This document shows, one piece after another, positions 25,051 through 36,800 of a DNA stretch of 64,000 nt (position 1 is the stretch's first letter; every line of letters starts with the position of its first letter). Below the pieces are notes generated by a model. It made no database searches and had not been told where the DNA came from. It worked only from the letters and a program-made list of their open reading frames with translations. Where the stretch lies: the NCBI RefSeq assembly GCF_031143425.1, contig NC_090439.1, positions 643,561,465 to 643,625,464 of the forward strand, given 5' to 3'. The DNA is from Pleurodeles waltl (Eukaryota; Chordata; Amphibia; Caudata; Salamandridae). Made by a program: the position numbers and the translations under genes.

Positions 25051-25979
25051 GGGAGACTTGGAGGAATACTTAATAGAAGAACAAGTGTTATTGCCCCTTT
25101 TCTTTCTCTACATTTTTTCCTTCCAAATGTAAGACAGTGTGTAAAAAAAGAAGTCTATCTTGGGCCCATTTTGGAAAATACCAAGGTTTCCTTGATACCT
25201 ATTTTTCACACTTTATTTTACACCAAATGAATTGCTGTATACCCTCTATACAATGAAAACCCACTGCAAGGTGCAGCTCATTTATTGGCTATGGGTACCT
25301 CTGGGTACCTAGGGTTCTTGATGAACCTACAAGCCCTCTATATCCGCACAACCAGAAGAGTCCAGCAGATGTAACGGTATATTGCTTTAAAAAATCTTCC
25401 ATAGCTGGAAAAAGTTAGAAGAAAACGTGAACAGAAACGGCTCTTTTTTCACCTCAATTTCAATATTTTTTTATTTTAGCTGTTTACTTTCTGTAGGAAA
25501 TCCTTGAAAGATCTACACAAATGACTCCCTTCTGAATTCAGAATTTTATCTACTTTTCAGAAATGTTTAGCTGTCCGGGATGCAGCATTGGTTTCACACT
25601 CATTTCTGTCACTAACTGGAGGGAGGCTGAAAGCACAAAAAATAGTAACAATGGGGTATGTCCCAGTAAAATGCCAAAATTGTGTTAAAAAATGTGGTTT
25701 TGTGATTCAAGTCTGCCTGTTCCTGAAATCTGGGAGGATGGTGATTTTAGCAACGTAAACTAAATTTTAGCTGTATTTTGGCTAATTTCTTGGTCTCCTC
25801 CAGGGGAACCCACAAACTCTGGATACCTTTAGAATCCCTAGGATGTTGGAAAACAAGGATGCAAATTTGGCGTGGGTAGCTTATGGGGACTAAAATGTAT
25901 GAGGGTCAAAGTGCTAACTACCCCAAATAGGCAAAAAAAGGCCTGGCACCAGAGGGGGAAAAGGCCTGGCATGAAGGGG

Positions 25980-26710
25980 TTAAAATAACCCGAGGATTTA
26001 AGTCACTGTTCAGTGAGAAGCCACCCTCTGAATCTACATGTAGATAATATACCACTCAACCAGAGCAGGAGGTATGTTGTCAATTTTCATCTCTTCTGGC
26101 ACTCTTGTTGCTTCTTTTTGTGATCTCTTCAGTGGGGCAGAAAGGCTGAGACAGAGAGAGAGAGAATGTGTGTGCCTGTAAAAGTGCGAGTGAGACTATG
26201 TGAGAGAGAAAATGTGAGGCAGAGAGATACAACCACACACTTTTATTGAAAGAAGTAAATGGAGCTGTGGTGTCCTGGAGTTAGCAGGCAGACAGATGTG
26301 TAAATCCAGCATTCCAAAACATTGCATCTATGTGTGAATACAACCGAAACCCTCTGGGGAACTGCGGGTAAAGGATGGAGTCTGAAGCTGTGAAGTACAC
26401 CGGCAGTGCCTGCTGCCTGCATTCGATGAAATGTTTCCATTTAGCAGATGAAAACGAGGTTTCGCTGAAAGCCTGCAGACCGTTCATGTATTGTGACTGA
26501 TGCCATTAGCGGCACCGCAGAGTTTGCATAGGCGGAGAACGCGCAGGCAGCGCATGCGTCCTCTTGTCTCCGAGGAGGGCACTGCTCATTCAGCACGTCC
26601 AATAAATCTATCAACGAAAATGGCGCTTGAAAAGGATTTTACAAATTAAGGTCCCTTCTGACCAAAGTTTTTTTTTTCCCTTGCTGGTGACAGAATTCTT
26701 GCTCCTCTAA
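25980..26710. other. Spacer between the two array elements
   Basis: Contains an AG-rich stretch at 26,145-26,230 with (GA)n runs. No gene or family recognised. It ends in TAA at 26,708-26,710. Confidence 0.6.
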
Positions 26711-27080
26711 CCCCTTGCACGCCAAGGACGTAATGGTTACGTCCATTTACCGGCCCACTGAGGAAGTGCTAGCGCTCCCCCCGAGGGCTGCCCCCCAACC
26801 CCTCCAAGTCAGGGCTGGAAGGGGAATTGCTTCCACTTCCACCCCGATAACCCTGACCCCCCCAGTAAAGTCTAATGATGTCAGCACACGAAAGCGTGCT
26901 GACCTCATCAGAGGTCACCTCCCATCGTGCTGGAAGCATGCTTCCAGCGTGATTGCGGAAGAGAAATGCTCAGCTTTTCTCTTCTGCTTGGGAGGAGGGG
27001 GCCATCGGAGACATGAAAGGAAAGGAAAGGCCCTTCCTTTCCTTTCATGACTCTGCAAGCATTTCTGCTGCCCACTAGAC

Positions 27081-28090
27081 ACCAGGGATTTTTTTTTTTT
27101 TAAATGAACATAAGGGGAGCGGCCCCTTGGGCAAGGGCCGCTCCCCAGGGGGGCAAATAATTCTCAGGCCATTTCTGCCCCGCCTGGGGGCAGATTGGCC
27201 TAATATACTTAGGCCGATCTGCCCTCAGGGGGGGCAGAAAACCCCTAGACACCAGGGATTTATTTTTTATTTTATGTTTAGAGAGAGACCCCTTCAGCAA
27301 GGGTCGCTCCCTGGAGGGCCAAATTGTTTTTAGGCCATTTCTGCCCCCCCTGGGGGCAGATCGGCCTAATATAATTAGGCCAAACTGCAGAAACCACTAG
27401 ACACCAGGGAGTTTTTTTTTTTTATTATCCTTATGCATAAGGGGAGCAGCCCCTTGGGCAAGGGCCGCTCCCTGGGTGGGCAAAATATTTTTAAGCCTTT
27501 TCTGCCCCCTTTTGGAGGCAGATCAGCCTCATATAATTAGGCCAATCTGCCTCTGGGGGGTAGAAACCTCTAGACACCAGGGATATATATATATTTTTTT
27601 ATTTACTTTATATTTTTATGTATGGGGAGCGAACCCCTAGGCAAGGGTCGCTCCCCTGGGGGGCAAATTGTATTTAGGCCATTTCTGCCCCCCGTGGGGG
27701 CAGATGAGCCTATTTTTGTTAGGCCAATCTGCCCCCAAGGGGTGCAGAAATCACTAGACACCAGGGATTGGTGTGTGTGTATGTGTGTGTTTTGTTTGGG
27801 GGGGCTGCCCCTTAGACAAGGGTCGCTTCCCACGGGGGCACATTACTGTTGGCCATATCTGCGCCCCTTGGGGCAGATCAGCCTATTTTTGGAAGGCCCA
27901 TCTGCCCCCAAGGGGGGGCAGAAAGCCCACCAGAGACCAGGGAAGATTTTGTTTTTAAAATAAGACGGTGGGGGTATGGCCATACCCCCACCCCAAATGG
28001 GGCCAAAGTTGTTCTGCCCATCAGTGGGCAGATTGGGCAATTACCTCCAGTCCACACCCCGGGTGGACAGAAAGTCTACTAGATGGCATG
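27081..28090. repeat. Hairpin array 1 in copy B (about 170-bp unit, 6 units)
   Basis: ACCAGGG recurs at 27,081, 27,251, 27,413, 27,576, 27,760 and 27,936, with a diverged seventh at about 28,086 (spacing 150-184). Same hairpins as in copy A. Confidence 0.9.
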
Positions 28091-28242
28091 GAATTTAAAA
28101 AAACTAAAAATAGTGGGGTGGTGGCTACCTACCAGTATGGACCTGGTTATGCCTCCACCCCCAACTGAAGGGGGGTAACAGTCTTTCAGCTCTCCCCCGC
28201 ACATTAAAACATTTTATCCCACGGCAAGCAAGAAGACATTTG

Positions 28243-28310
28243 GGACCATATGTACGAACACATTTTCCCATTGACACAGAATTGGAAAAACTCTTTGCTA
28301 CATCTGGCCC
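28243..28310. mobile_element. 68-bp MITE, GGGCCAGATGTAG family
   Basis: Near-perfect palindrome: left end GGACCATATGTACGAA, right end reverse GGGCCAGATGTAGCAAA. Flanked by TTG at 28,240-28,242 and 28,311-28,313. Copy A has the empty site (GACATTTGATTC at about 23,810), which shows the exact insertion. Confidence 0.88.
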
Positions 28311-28464
28311 TTGATTATTTTGGGTTTTGGTTTTACATTTGGGCCATGAGAGCTTGGTAACTTTCGAAATCGTCCCACTTGGAATGGTGAGGGCTGCACT
28401 TTGTTTACTTTGGGACGCTGCCATTTAGAAAAATCCACATAACCCAGACACATCTGAAAACGAA

Positions 28465-28620
28465 GGCCCATATTTATACTTTTTTTGCGGCGCATTTGCA
28501 AATTTTTTTTACGCAAAAACATTGCAAACTTACAAAATACAATTGTATTCTGTAAGTTTGCGCCGATTTTGCATCAAAAAACAGTGCAAATGCGGCTCTA
28601 AAAAAGTATAAATATGGGCC
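28465..28620. mobile_element. 156-bp MITE, GGCCCATATTTATAC ends
   Basis: The left end GGCCCATATTTATACTTTTT is mirrored by the right end AAAAAGTATAAATATGGGCC. Inner arms also pair (TACAAAATACAATTGTATTCTGTA). The empty site is in copy A (GAAAACTAAACATC near 23,951), implying a TAA/TTA target with one change on each side. Confidence 0.88.
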
Positions 28621-28859
28621 TTAACATCTGGTTGATTCCAGGGCGGTGTGCTTCACATGCTCCCCGCACCATTTTCTTACCCACAATGCCCTGTAACCCT
28701 CCAACTTTGCTGAAAATCACACATTTTTCCCACATTTTTGTGATGGAACCTTCCGGAATCTGCAGGAATCCACAAAATTCCTACCACCCAACATTGTGCC
28801 ATCTATACCGATAAAAATTCTGCTCCACTTGTCAGCCGATTTTTTTTTTTTCAAACTGC

Positions 28860-30440
28860 CCTTTTGGACCCGCTTTGGTTCCCCCTCAATTTCGACATGT
28901 TTTTGACTCTTCCCTGTCACAGGCACTTGGCCCACCTACACAAGTGAGGTATCATTTTTACTGGGAGACTGAGGGGAACATTGGGTGGTAGGAAATATGT
29001 CCTGGTGTGGTTATCCCACACAGAAATGTGGGAAAAAAGTGATTTTTTAGCTAAATTTGAGGTTTGCTGAGGATTATGGGTAAGAAATCATTGGGGGGGT
29101 CCACACAAGTCACACCTCCCTGGACTCCCTCGGTGTCTAGTTTTCAGAAATGTCTGGGTTTGGTAGGTTTCCCTAGATGGCTGCTGAGCCCAAGACCAAA
29201 AACGCAGGTTGCCCCCCCCCCCAAAAACAACAGGTAGTTTTGTATTTGATCATTTTGATGTGTCCAGATAGTGTTTTGGGGCATTTCCTGTCGCGGGCAC
29301 TAGGCCTACCCACACAAGTGAGTTATCATTTTTATCGGGAGACTTGGGGAACGTTGGGTGGAAGGAAATTTGTGGCTCCTCTCAGATTCCAGAACTTTTT
29401 GTCACCAAAATGTGAGGAGAAAGTTTTTTTTTTAGCTGAATTTTGAGGTTTGAAAAGGATTCTGGGTAACAGAACCTGATGAGAGCCCCACAAGTCACCC
29501 CATCTTGGATTCCCCTAGGTGTCTAGTTTTAAAAAATGCACAGGTTTGGTAGGTTTCCCTAGGTGCCGGCTGAGCTAGAGGCCACAATCCACAGGTAGGC
29601 ACTTTGCAAAAAACACCTCTGTTTTCTTTGGGAAAATGTGATGTGTCCACGTTGTGTTTTGGGGTATTTCCTGTCGCGGGCGCTAGTCCTACTCACACAA
29701 GTGAGGTATCATTTTTATTGGGAGACTTGGGGAAATGCTGGGTAGAAGGAAATTTGTGGCTCCTCTCAGATTCCAGAACTTTCTGTCACAGAAATGAGAG
29801 GAAAAAGTGTTTTTGTGGCCAAATTCTGAGGTTTTCAAAGGATTCTGGGTAATAGAACCTGATCAGAGCCCCACAAGTCACCCCATCTTGGATTCCCCTA
29901 GGTGTCCAGTTTTCAAAAATGTGCAGGTTTGGTAGGTTTCCCTAGGTGCCGGCTGAGCTAGAGGCCACAATCCACAGGTAGGCACTTTGCAAAAAACACC
30001 TCTGTTTTCTTTGGGAAACAGTGATGTGTCCGCGTGTGTTTTGGGGCATTACCTGTCACGGGCGTAAGGCCTACCCACACAAGTGAGGTACCAGTTTTAT
30101 CGGGAGACTTGTGGGAACGCTGGGTGGAAGGAAATTTGTGGCTCCTCTCAGATTCCAGAACTTTCTGTCACCGAAATGAGAGAAAAAAGTATTTTATTGG
30201 CCAAATTGTGAGGTTTGCAAAGGATTCTGGGTAACAGAACCTGGCCACAAGTCAACCCATCTTGGATTCCCCTAGGTGTCTAGTTTTCAAAAATGCGCAG
30301 GTTTGCTAGGTTTCCCTTTGTGCCGGCTGAGCTAGAGGCCAAAATCTACAGTTAGGCACTTTGCAAAAAACACATCAGATTTCAATGTAAAAATGTGGTG
30401 TGTCCATGTTGCGTTTCCTTTCGCGAGCATCAGGCCTACC
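28860..30440. repeat. Array 2 in copy B (about 380-bp unit, 4 units)
   Basis: GGTTTGGTAGG-type text recurs near 29,157, 29,543, 29,926 and 30,300 (spacing 386, 383, 374), together with CACAAGTGAGGTA, AGATTCCAGAACTTT and GGATTCTGGGTAA segments. Confidence 0.9.
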
Positions 30441-30498
30441 CACGTGATGTACGATTTTTTTTCGGAAGGCTTGGGGGAACACAGAATAGCAAAACAAG

Positions 30499-30702
30499 TG
30501 TTATTGCCCCTTGTCTTTCTCTTCATTTTTTCCTTCCAAATGTAAGACAGTGTGTAAAAAAGACGTGTAATTGAGGAATGCCCTGTAATTCACATGCTAG
30601 TGTTATTGCCCCTTGTCTTTCTCTTCATTTTTTCCTTCCAAATGTAAGACAGTGTGTAAAAAAGACGTGTAATTGAGGAATGCCCTGTAATTCACATGCT
30701 AG
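30499..30702. repeat. Perfect 102-bp tandem duplication
   Basis: 30,499-30,600 and 30,601-30,702 read identically over all 102 bases (start TGTTATTGCCCC, end CACATGCTAG), while neighbouring array units have diverged by many differences. Confidence 0.97.
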
Positions 30703-31620
30703 TATGTGCACCCCGGAATTCAGAGATGTGCAAATAACCACTGTTTCACAACACCTTATCCTGTGCCCATTTTGGAAATACACATGTTTTCGTGATACCT
30801 ATTTTTCACTCTTTATATTTCAGCAAATGAATTGCTGTATCCCCAGTATAGAATGAAAACCCATTGCAAGATGCAGCTCATTTATTGGCTCTGAGTACCT
30901 AGGGTTCTTGATGAACCTACAAGCTCTATATATCCCTGCAACCAGAAGAGTCCAGTGGATGTAACGGTATATTGCTTACAGAGTAAAACATTGAGAAAAC
31001 TTGTTGTTTTTTTACCTCAATTTCAATATTTTTTTATTTTCAGCTGTTATTTTCTGTAGGAAACCCTTGTAGGATCTACACGAATGACCCCTTGCTTAAT
31101 TCAGAAATGTGTCTACTTTTCAGAAATGTTTAGCTTTCTGGGATCCAGCACTGGTTTCACACCCATTTCTGTCACTAAGTGGAAGGAGGCCAAAAGCACA
31201 AAAAATAGTAAAATGGGGTATGTCCCAGTAAAATACCAAAGTTGTGTTGAAAAAAGGGGTTTTCTGATTCAAGTCTGCCTTTTCCTGAAAGCTGGGAAGG
31301 TGGTGATTTTAGCACCGCAAACCCTTTGTTGATGCCATTTTCATGGAAGAAAACACGATCCTTCTTCTGCAGCCCTTTTTTCCCATTATTTTTTTTAAAA
31401 CAAAATTTTAGTTGCATTTTGGCTAATTTCTTGGTCTCCTTCAGGGGAACCCACAAAGTCTGGGTACCTCTAGAATACCTAGGATGTTGGGAAAAAGGAC
31501 GCACATTTGCTGTGGGTAGCTTATGTGGACAAAAAGTTATGAGGGCCTAAGCGCGAACTGCCCCAAATAGCCAAAAAAATGCTTGCCACCTGAGGGGGAA
31601 AAGGCCTAGCAGAGAAGGGG

Positions 31621-33190
31621 TTAAGGCATGAGACAAGATAACGGGTAGCATTATTTATCCGTGCCATGACCTGACCCTTCCTTGCATGTTTTCAATCTTT
31701 CCTACTCAGTTATCATTTGTTTCCAAAACAGCAAAATTCTCTGCTATTTCTTTGAAACCGTACAAGAGGCAAATATCATATCATTGTTCATCAGTCACAG
31801 GTAGAGAAGTCTGTTTTTACTGTTTGTTCTGGCAGGAGTTTGAAAATGTTTCGGTCATTTGTTTCTCGCCTTTTATTATATATACAATGGAATGTGCCAT
31901 CCTCCACTGCATTATCAGAATATACATTTCGGTTGCCCTGTGAAGTTCATTTCAGTTTCCTTGGGAAGTTTCCACTTCAGAATCCTGCCCTTTCCTGCTT
32001 TACCGCTTACTCTTGCTTACTCTTGCTTACTCTTGCAGTAAAGCGTTTCGTCAGCCATTGCATGTTTTTACTGAATAGGCACGGGAGCTAGTAAATAATG
32101 TGGATGCAGATAAAGCGTGAGGCTAAGAGTGAACAATTTTAACGTGTCTTCAAATAGTCTTTTTTTTTTCTGCTAACAGGATGCCGGAAAGTGCATTTTG
32201 GCCTTAACAGTCCACTCTGCTCATCTTATTTTTTTTAAATTAATTATTTAAGGGGTGAAGTTTGGACTTGAAAGTACCTGAACCCGACAGTGCTTCGATG
32301 CCTTTCTAATGACAATACAAATCTGTACAAATCTCTAACATATGTTAGCATAACATCACATAACGTAATATCTCAACATAATAAATAACAGACTAAAACA
32401 AACATACTAATTCGGTTTTCTATTACAGAGCACATTAGCAAGCACCTGCCTCTCTTTGAGAGAAAACGTGCCCTCAGATCTTTTAATTTGATTTCTCACA
32501 CTGCTACAGTTAGTGGCTTTGCCGCAGATGTTCCAATGATTAATGAAACTGCAAATTGTGCTGAAGATTGCGAATTGTGTGGGTGTAAGCCAACGAAAAG
32601 TATCATAGTTCACTGCTCTAAAAATGGATGTGTGAAAGCGACATTTAAGAAAAACACAATATTATGTTATGAATTGGATTTATTTGGACAAGGAATTCTA
32701 ATCTGTGCACAAAAACAGAGCTTATGAAGATAAGACATAAGTATTAAGGTAAATAATGTGCAATATAACTTAAACAGACCCAGAGCATTTCCAGCATGAT
32801 AGTTAGGTGCTGGGCCATGCAAGGGAGGCACCTGGCTGAGAAACAGGGGATAAAACCCATCAAGATGCGTACAACCAGTTTTGCAAAAAGCTAGACCCGA
32901 TCCTCTACACCAAGTTCATGAAGACCTGTAGATTGACCATGTCAATTAAGTAATTAATGTTCACCTGCACAACTGGGTCACTTCCTGGACCAATCCAGGA
33001 CCTAGTCCATGCCTACACTTAATATCAACTTAGGAACTTCTGTATTGTGGACATTGACCTTGTCTAGAAGTATTTGTTTCATTCTGACTGTAGGCATATT
33101 AGGATGAAAAGCTAGAGAGTGGTTAACCCAATAGGAAAGCCTGTGAATACATGCCAAAGGAGGGTGTGTGAGAAATTCAGTTTAGGAAGC
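31621..33190. other. Intronic DNA, nothing assigned
   Basis: No gene. Near 31,997-32,037 there is a short run of a TTACTCTTGC 10-mer. Otherwise unremarkable AT-rich sequence. Confidence 0.5.
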
Positions 33191-35560
33191 TGTTGGAAAT
33201 TGGGCTATTAGATTTGTGGCAACTACAAGTAATACGTCCACAGTAGTCCTCACTGGAAACCAAAATCCCCACTGTAGCGCTTGACTCTCACAGGGCAATG
33301 GGAAGTAGCAATCCAAGACCTATTCAAGGGAGGTGCTATGGGCTAGTAGTCACCAATTACTTGCACACAGTAATAACACTAAATAAATGATTGTCCAGTC
33401 AGTACTTTTTCTTTAGAAAAAGAAGTACATCTATTACGCACACACTACTAAATACTATGCAATAACTTACAAATATATACATTGGCAGATGGAACATACC
33501 ATAGATGACATTGTGTAATCACTGGTGACCCCCTAGAGGGGTCACCCAAACATATCAAGTGAATTTCAACAGTCATTTTGTAATAACCACAATACTTTGG
33601 CATGAGTCATTATCATTATTATGATAAGGCTGAACCAAAAACAAAATGTGCAATCATTATGATAATCTAATAAAACAATTATAAGAAAAAACACGTATTT
33701 TTGTGTATTTGTTTCATATATTATGCATGTAATGATAAAAACAGCCCCTAGGGTGCATCACAGTGAAAAGAATGGCATTGCAACCATAAAGGTAGACCCT
33801 TGACGGTGTAACCACATTAACATTACAATTATACATATTGAGGCCTTCCAGGCCTTCTGGGATGTTACCATACACCAGGCCCCTGAAAGACAAAAGACTT
33901 GCGGCGGTAGAGCAAAGCTCCAGCCATGGGAGAGCTTGAAACAACATTGAAAACCAGTGAAGGTGATAATTTCCCCCCCATCCCCCACAAGTTTGGGATG
34001 AGGGCACAGAGAGTACCATATGAAGAAAGACTGTTGTACTGAAGAGCTTGGTGGTCGTCCTGTCATCTTGGGACCACCACAGGCAGAGATATAGTCTCCA
34101 CAAAGTATTTTGGGGTGTGCTTCGTGGAAAGTAGTAAATACTTCTCTCCCGCTGTGCCCAGGAAAGCTGTGTTAACATTTTTCTTTTGTTTTCTGTCCAT
34201 GTGGCCTTGCAGCACATTTTTCTGTTTGTGTATCAGGGTGCCCAGACCCACTCGGGCACCCCAGGGATTTCCTTTGTTGGAGGGCTGCTCGGGGAACTCG
34301 CCTCCGGCTGCCCTCGCTGGCTCCCCATGCTGGCAGCATGTGAGCATTCTTTTGAGTCTACCCGCTCCAGTAGGCAGACATGCAGCAAGTGTGTACGCCC
34401 CCTGCTCCCCCAGATGCAGGTACGGGTAGAGTACGTGGGGTTGGGGTGCCAGCGGCACTCTCCTCGCCCGTTTTGGCTGATTAAGGGCTGAGGGATGGGG
34501 TCCTGGGCCCCTTATGCCTCCTGTGGGTGGAGTGTAACAGTGCTCCTCAGAACACCAGAATCCCAGGGAATCGCGACGGCGCTTCCCCGCATCATCAGTA
34601 CTCTGGGGTCTAAAGATGAGGTCCTGGCCCCTTTATGCATAAATCCGCCAGGGGACTGGGTTTCCGAGCAAAGTGGGCAAAATGGACTGGGGGCTCAATG
34701 CACACCCTTTCCCCTATATAAAATGCCACAGCTTCCTTGCACCATCCCCTGAGGAAAAAAAATTAACCGGCAGCAGAGCCCCATACGTTCTGAGAGAGGA
34801 AAGTAGGTCCAAGGTCACCAAATTTGAGTATACCATAACTCGAGCCCCGATGGACGGATATGAATGATCCTGGGCTCATTTTACTCTTGGTGGCAAGCTC
34901 TCTCAGCAAGGGGCAGTTGCAGCCCCCATCCTCACCTCCAAAGTGGTGCAGTCCCCAGAAAGCTGGTTTTCCTGGTCCCTTGCACCAGCTCTCCTCTGGT
35001 TCTTTGTTGGTGAGCACAGGAAGGTCCAGGGCTTGCCCACAACTGGACCTCAGGGGATCTAAGGGGCCAGCCTGACTGGCTCTTGGGGAGATCCACTGGC
35101 CCTAGGCTCCACTGGGCAGAGTACTGGGTCCTGAGGGGGAGGGTCCAGAGGTTCTTTCTTACAATTCTCCCTGGCAGTTCCAGGACCCAGCAGCAAAGTG
35201 GGTAAAAAATCCACAGGCAAAAGAAATCTTCCCCTTGTGCAAGAGTTTATAAAGGGGAGAGGAAGGTTCCAGAAGACAGGCACCCCTAACCAATCCTCGG
35301 GTGCCACATCACCTCTCTACCCCTGCCCCAACCCTCCTACAGAGCATGTTGGGACAATCCAAAATGGCATCATCCAGGAGCCACAGGCTACATCAGCTCC
35401 AGGGGTCTCAGCACCACCCCTTGCTGACGACACTTCCAGGGACTTGCCCACTAGAATTTCAAAGGGATCCCCCTGGTGGGTTGGCTCCAGTTGTCTAAGC
35501 ACTCACTTGTGTTCAGTGGGCGTGGGCAGACCCATCCCTTGTGTAGTGTGACAGCTGGGT
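33190..35560 (-). mobile_element. Possible large LTR-type repeat
   Basis: Begins TGTTGGAAATTGGGCT, which resembles the TGTTAGAAATTGAGTC start of the LTR at 6302, and shares a GGCACTATGGGCTAG-type block with 36,420-36,470. A GC-richer middle (34,200-35,500) has no protein motif. The right boundary near 35,550 and the orientation are guesses; I cannot see a target duplication. Confidence 0.35.
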
Positions 35561-36120
35561 GAGTGATACAGATCATTCTGCCCCACCCTTTTCATCCTCA
35601 GGAGCTAGGAGAAGTACTGCTATTTGCTCCTTTTGTGTGCCTTTGTTCCTGCTGCTGGAGAAAATGTTATAACTAGGCACAGCCGGGTGATACAAAACCT
35701 GGGCTTTGATCCTGAGCTGAGCCAGGAAAATATGGAAACTTTGAATGACTCATAAGATGTACAGTTATCATTTTGGAAGTTGCAAATTTGGTTTTCTCTC
35801 ACAGATTACACTCCAGTTCATGACATCAGTGATCTCTGTTTGCCAAGGGGAAGTGAAACTCCTATGTGTATACTATATACTGTAGTTAAAACAGTAAAGA
35901 CAATGAATTTCCCTAATAGTGTACAAAACCCTCATGAGGCCTATCCCAGGTGAATACCTAATCCTGCAGAGTCCCCATTGCGCCAGGATACCTGTGCGCT
36001 GTTACTGGGCTGTGCACAACAGTAGTCTCCCACTTGCAGCCTGCACACATGTTCATGTATGACCAGCCAAGTGCCGTGGCTTCATCGTAGTTGACTTATC
36101 TTAAAAGGCATGCATTGGCG
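35561..36120. other. Intronic DNA, nothing assigned
   Basis: No feature recognised. Confidence 0.5.
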
Positions 36121-36800
36121 TAAACATGCCCAGTCCGTTTACCGTGTGATTACCGTGGGTGAGACACCGGTAGTGAGACTCACCCACAGTAAAAAGTCCA
36201 AAAACTGGGTGATCAGAAAAGCAAAAAAATCCAGGTGCACTGCAGGGGCAAACCCCAGTGCAACAGAAGCCCCTTTTAGTCAGAAAGCACTGGGCGCTAA
36301 TTGTGTCATTGGGTGTCTTTTACCTCGGAGGTCTTGGGTCTTCTCAATTGCAGGTCCTCAGACTAGGGACAGAGTACCCTTTTAGCACGTGACTCTGATG
36401 ATAATGAAAATGAGCAGCCCAAAGCTGACTCAAGGAGGCACTATGGGCTAGAGCTCAGAACCCAACAATGCACGACATAACACTCACTAAAGACCTGTTC
36501 AAGTAGTATTTATTCTTTGATGAGGAAAAGTGTTAATATTTTCGCAAATAGATATTATACACAAAACTACAAATCAAATACAAGTTCTCAGGAAGGAATA
36601 CCACTTGGAAGTGCTCCTAAATGGGCCTCGTAGACTAACCAGGATAAAAGCCACAAACTCTAAAAAATGTCCCTGAGGCAAATAAGTTCCTAAACTTAGT
36701 CTGTTCCTGTTCTCTGTTAGGTACCCTGTGAGAAGTTGTGGACCAGTAGGCTGTAAACCTAAAAGCGGTAAAAAACATACATGTACCTATTACAGAAAAC
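36120..36800. mobile_element. Possible LTR-type repeat fragment
   Basis: Shares the CAAGG(G)AGG(T/C)(G/A)CTATGGGCTAG block and the following ACATAACACT-like text with 33,330-33,390, so these two segments are probably relatives. The boundaries are not visible. Confidence 0.35.

Larger units (their letters stand above)
22779..25979. mobile_element. Large non-coding tandem-array element, copy A
   Basis: Starts CCCCCTGGGTGCCGAGGAC and ends GGCATGAAGGGG, giving short inverted ends of CCCCTT / AAGGGG type, followed by TTA on the right. Order inside: a GC-rich 5' block with ATAATGGTTACGTCC, hairpin array 1 (23,141-23,680), a unique stretch with GCTCTCCATG-like text, array 2 (24,200-25,050), then a long AT-richer tail ending in repeated GGCCTGGCA. 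It aligns with copy B at 26,711-31,620 in the same order and orientation. No frame encodes a recognisable protein. Confidence 0.75.
26711..31620. mobile_element. Large non-coding tandem-array element, copy B
   Basis: Starts CCCCTTGCACGCCAAGGACG and ends AGAGAAGGGG; flanks are TAA on the left and TTA on the right, compatible with a TWA target. Same layout as copy A but 4.9 kb rather than 3.2 kb, because it has more array units, two MITE insertions and a 102-bp duplication. No protein is encoded. I believe this family is common in newts, but that is from memory. Confidence 0.78.

Noticed and set aside
33758..34217. Overlapping minus-strand frames of 102 and 167 codons
   Set aside because: No domain; composition and setting fit LTR-type repeat sequence.
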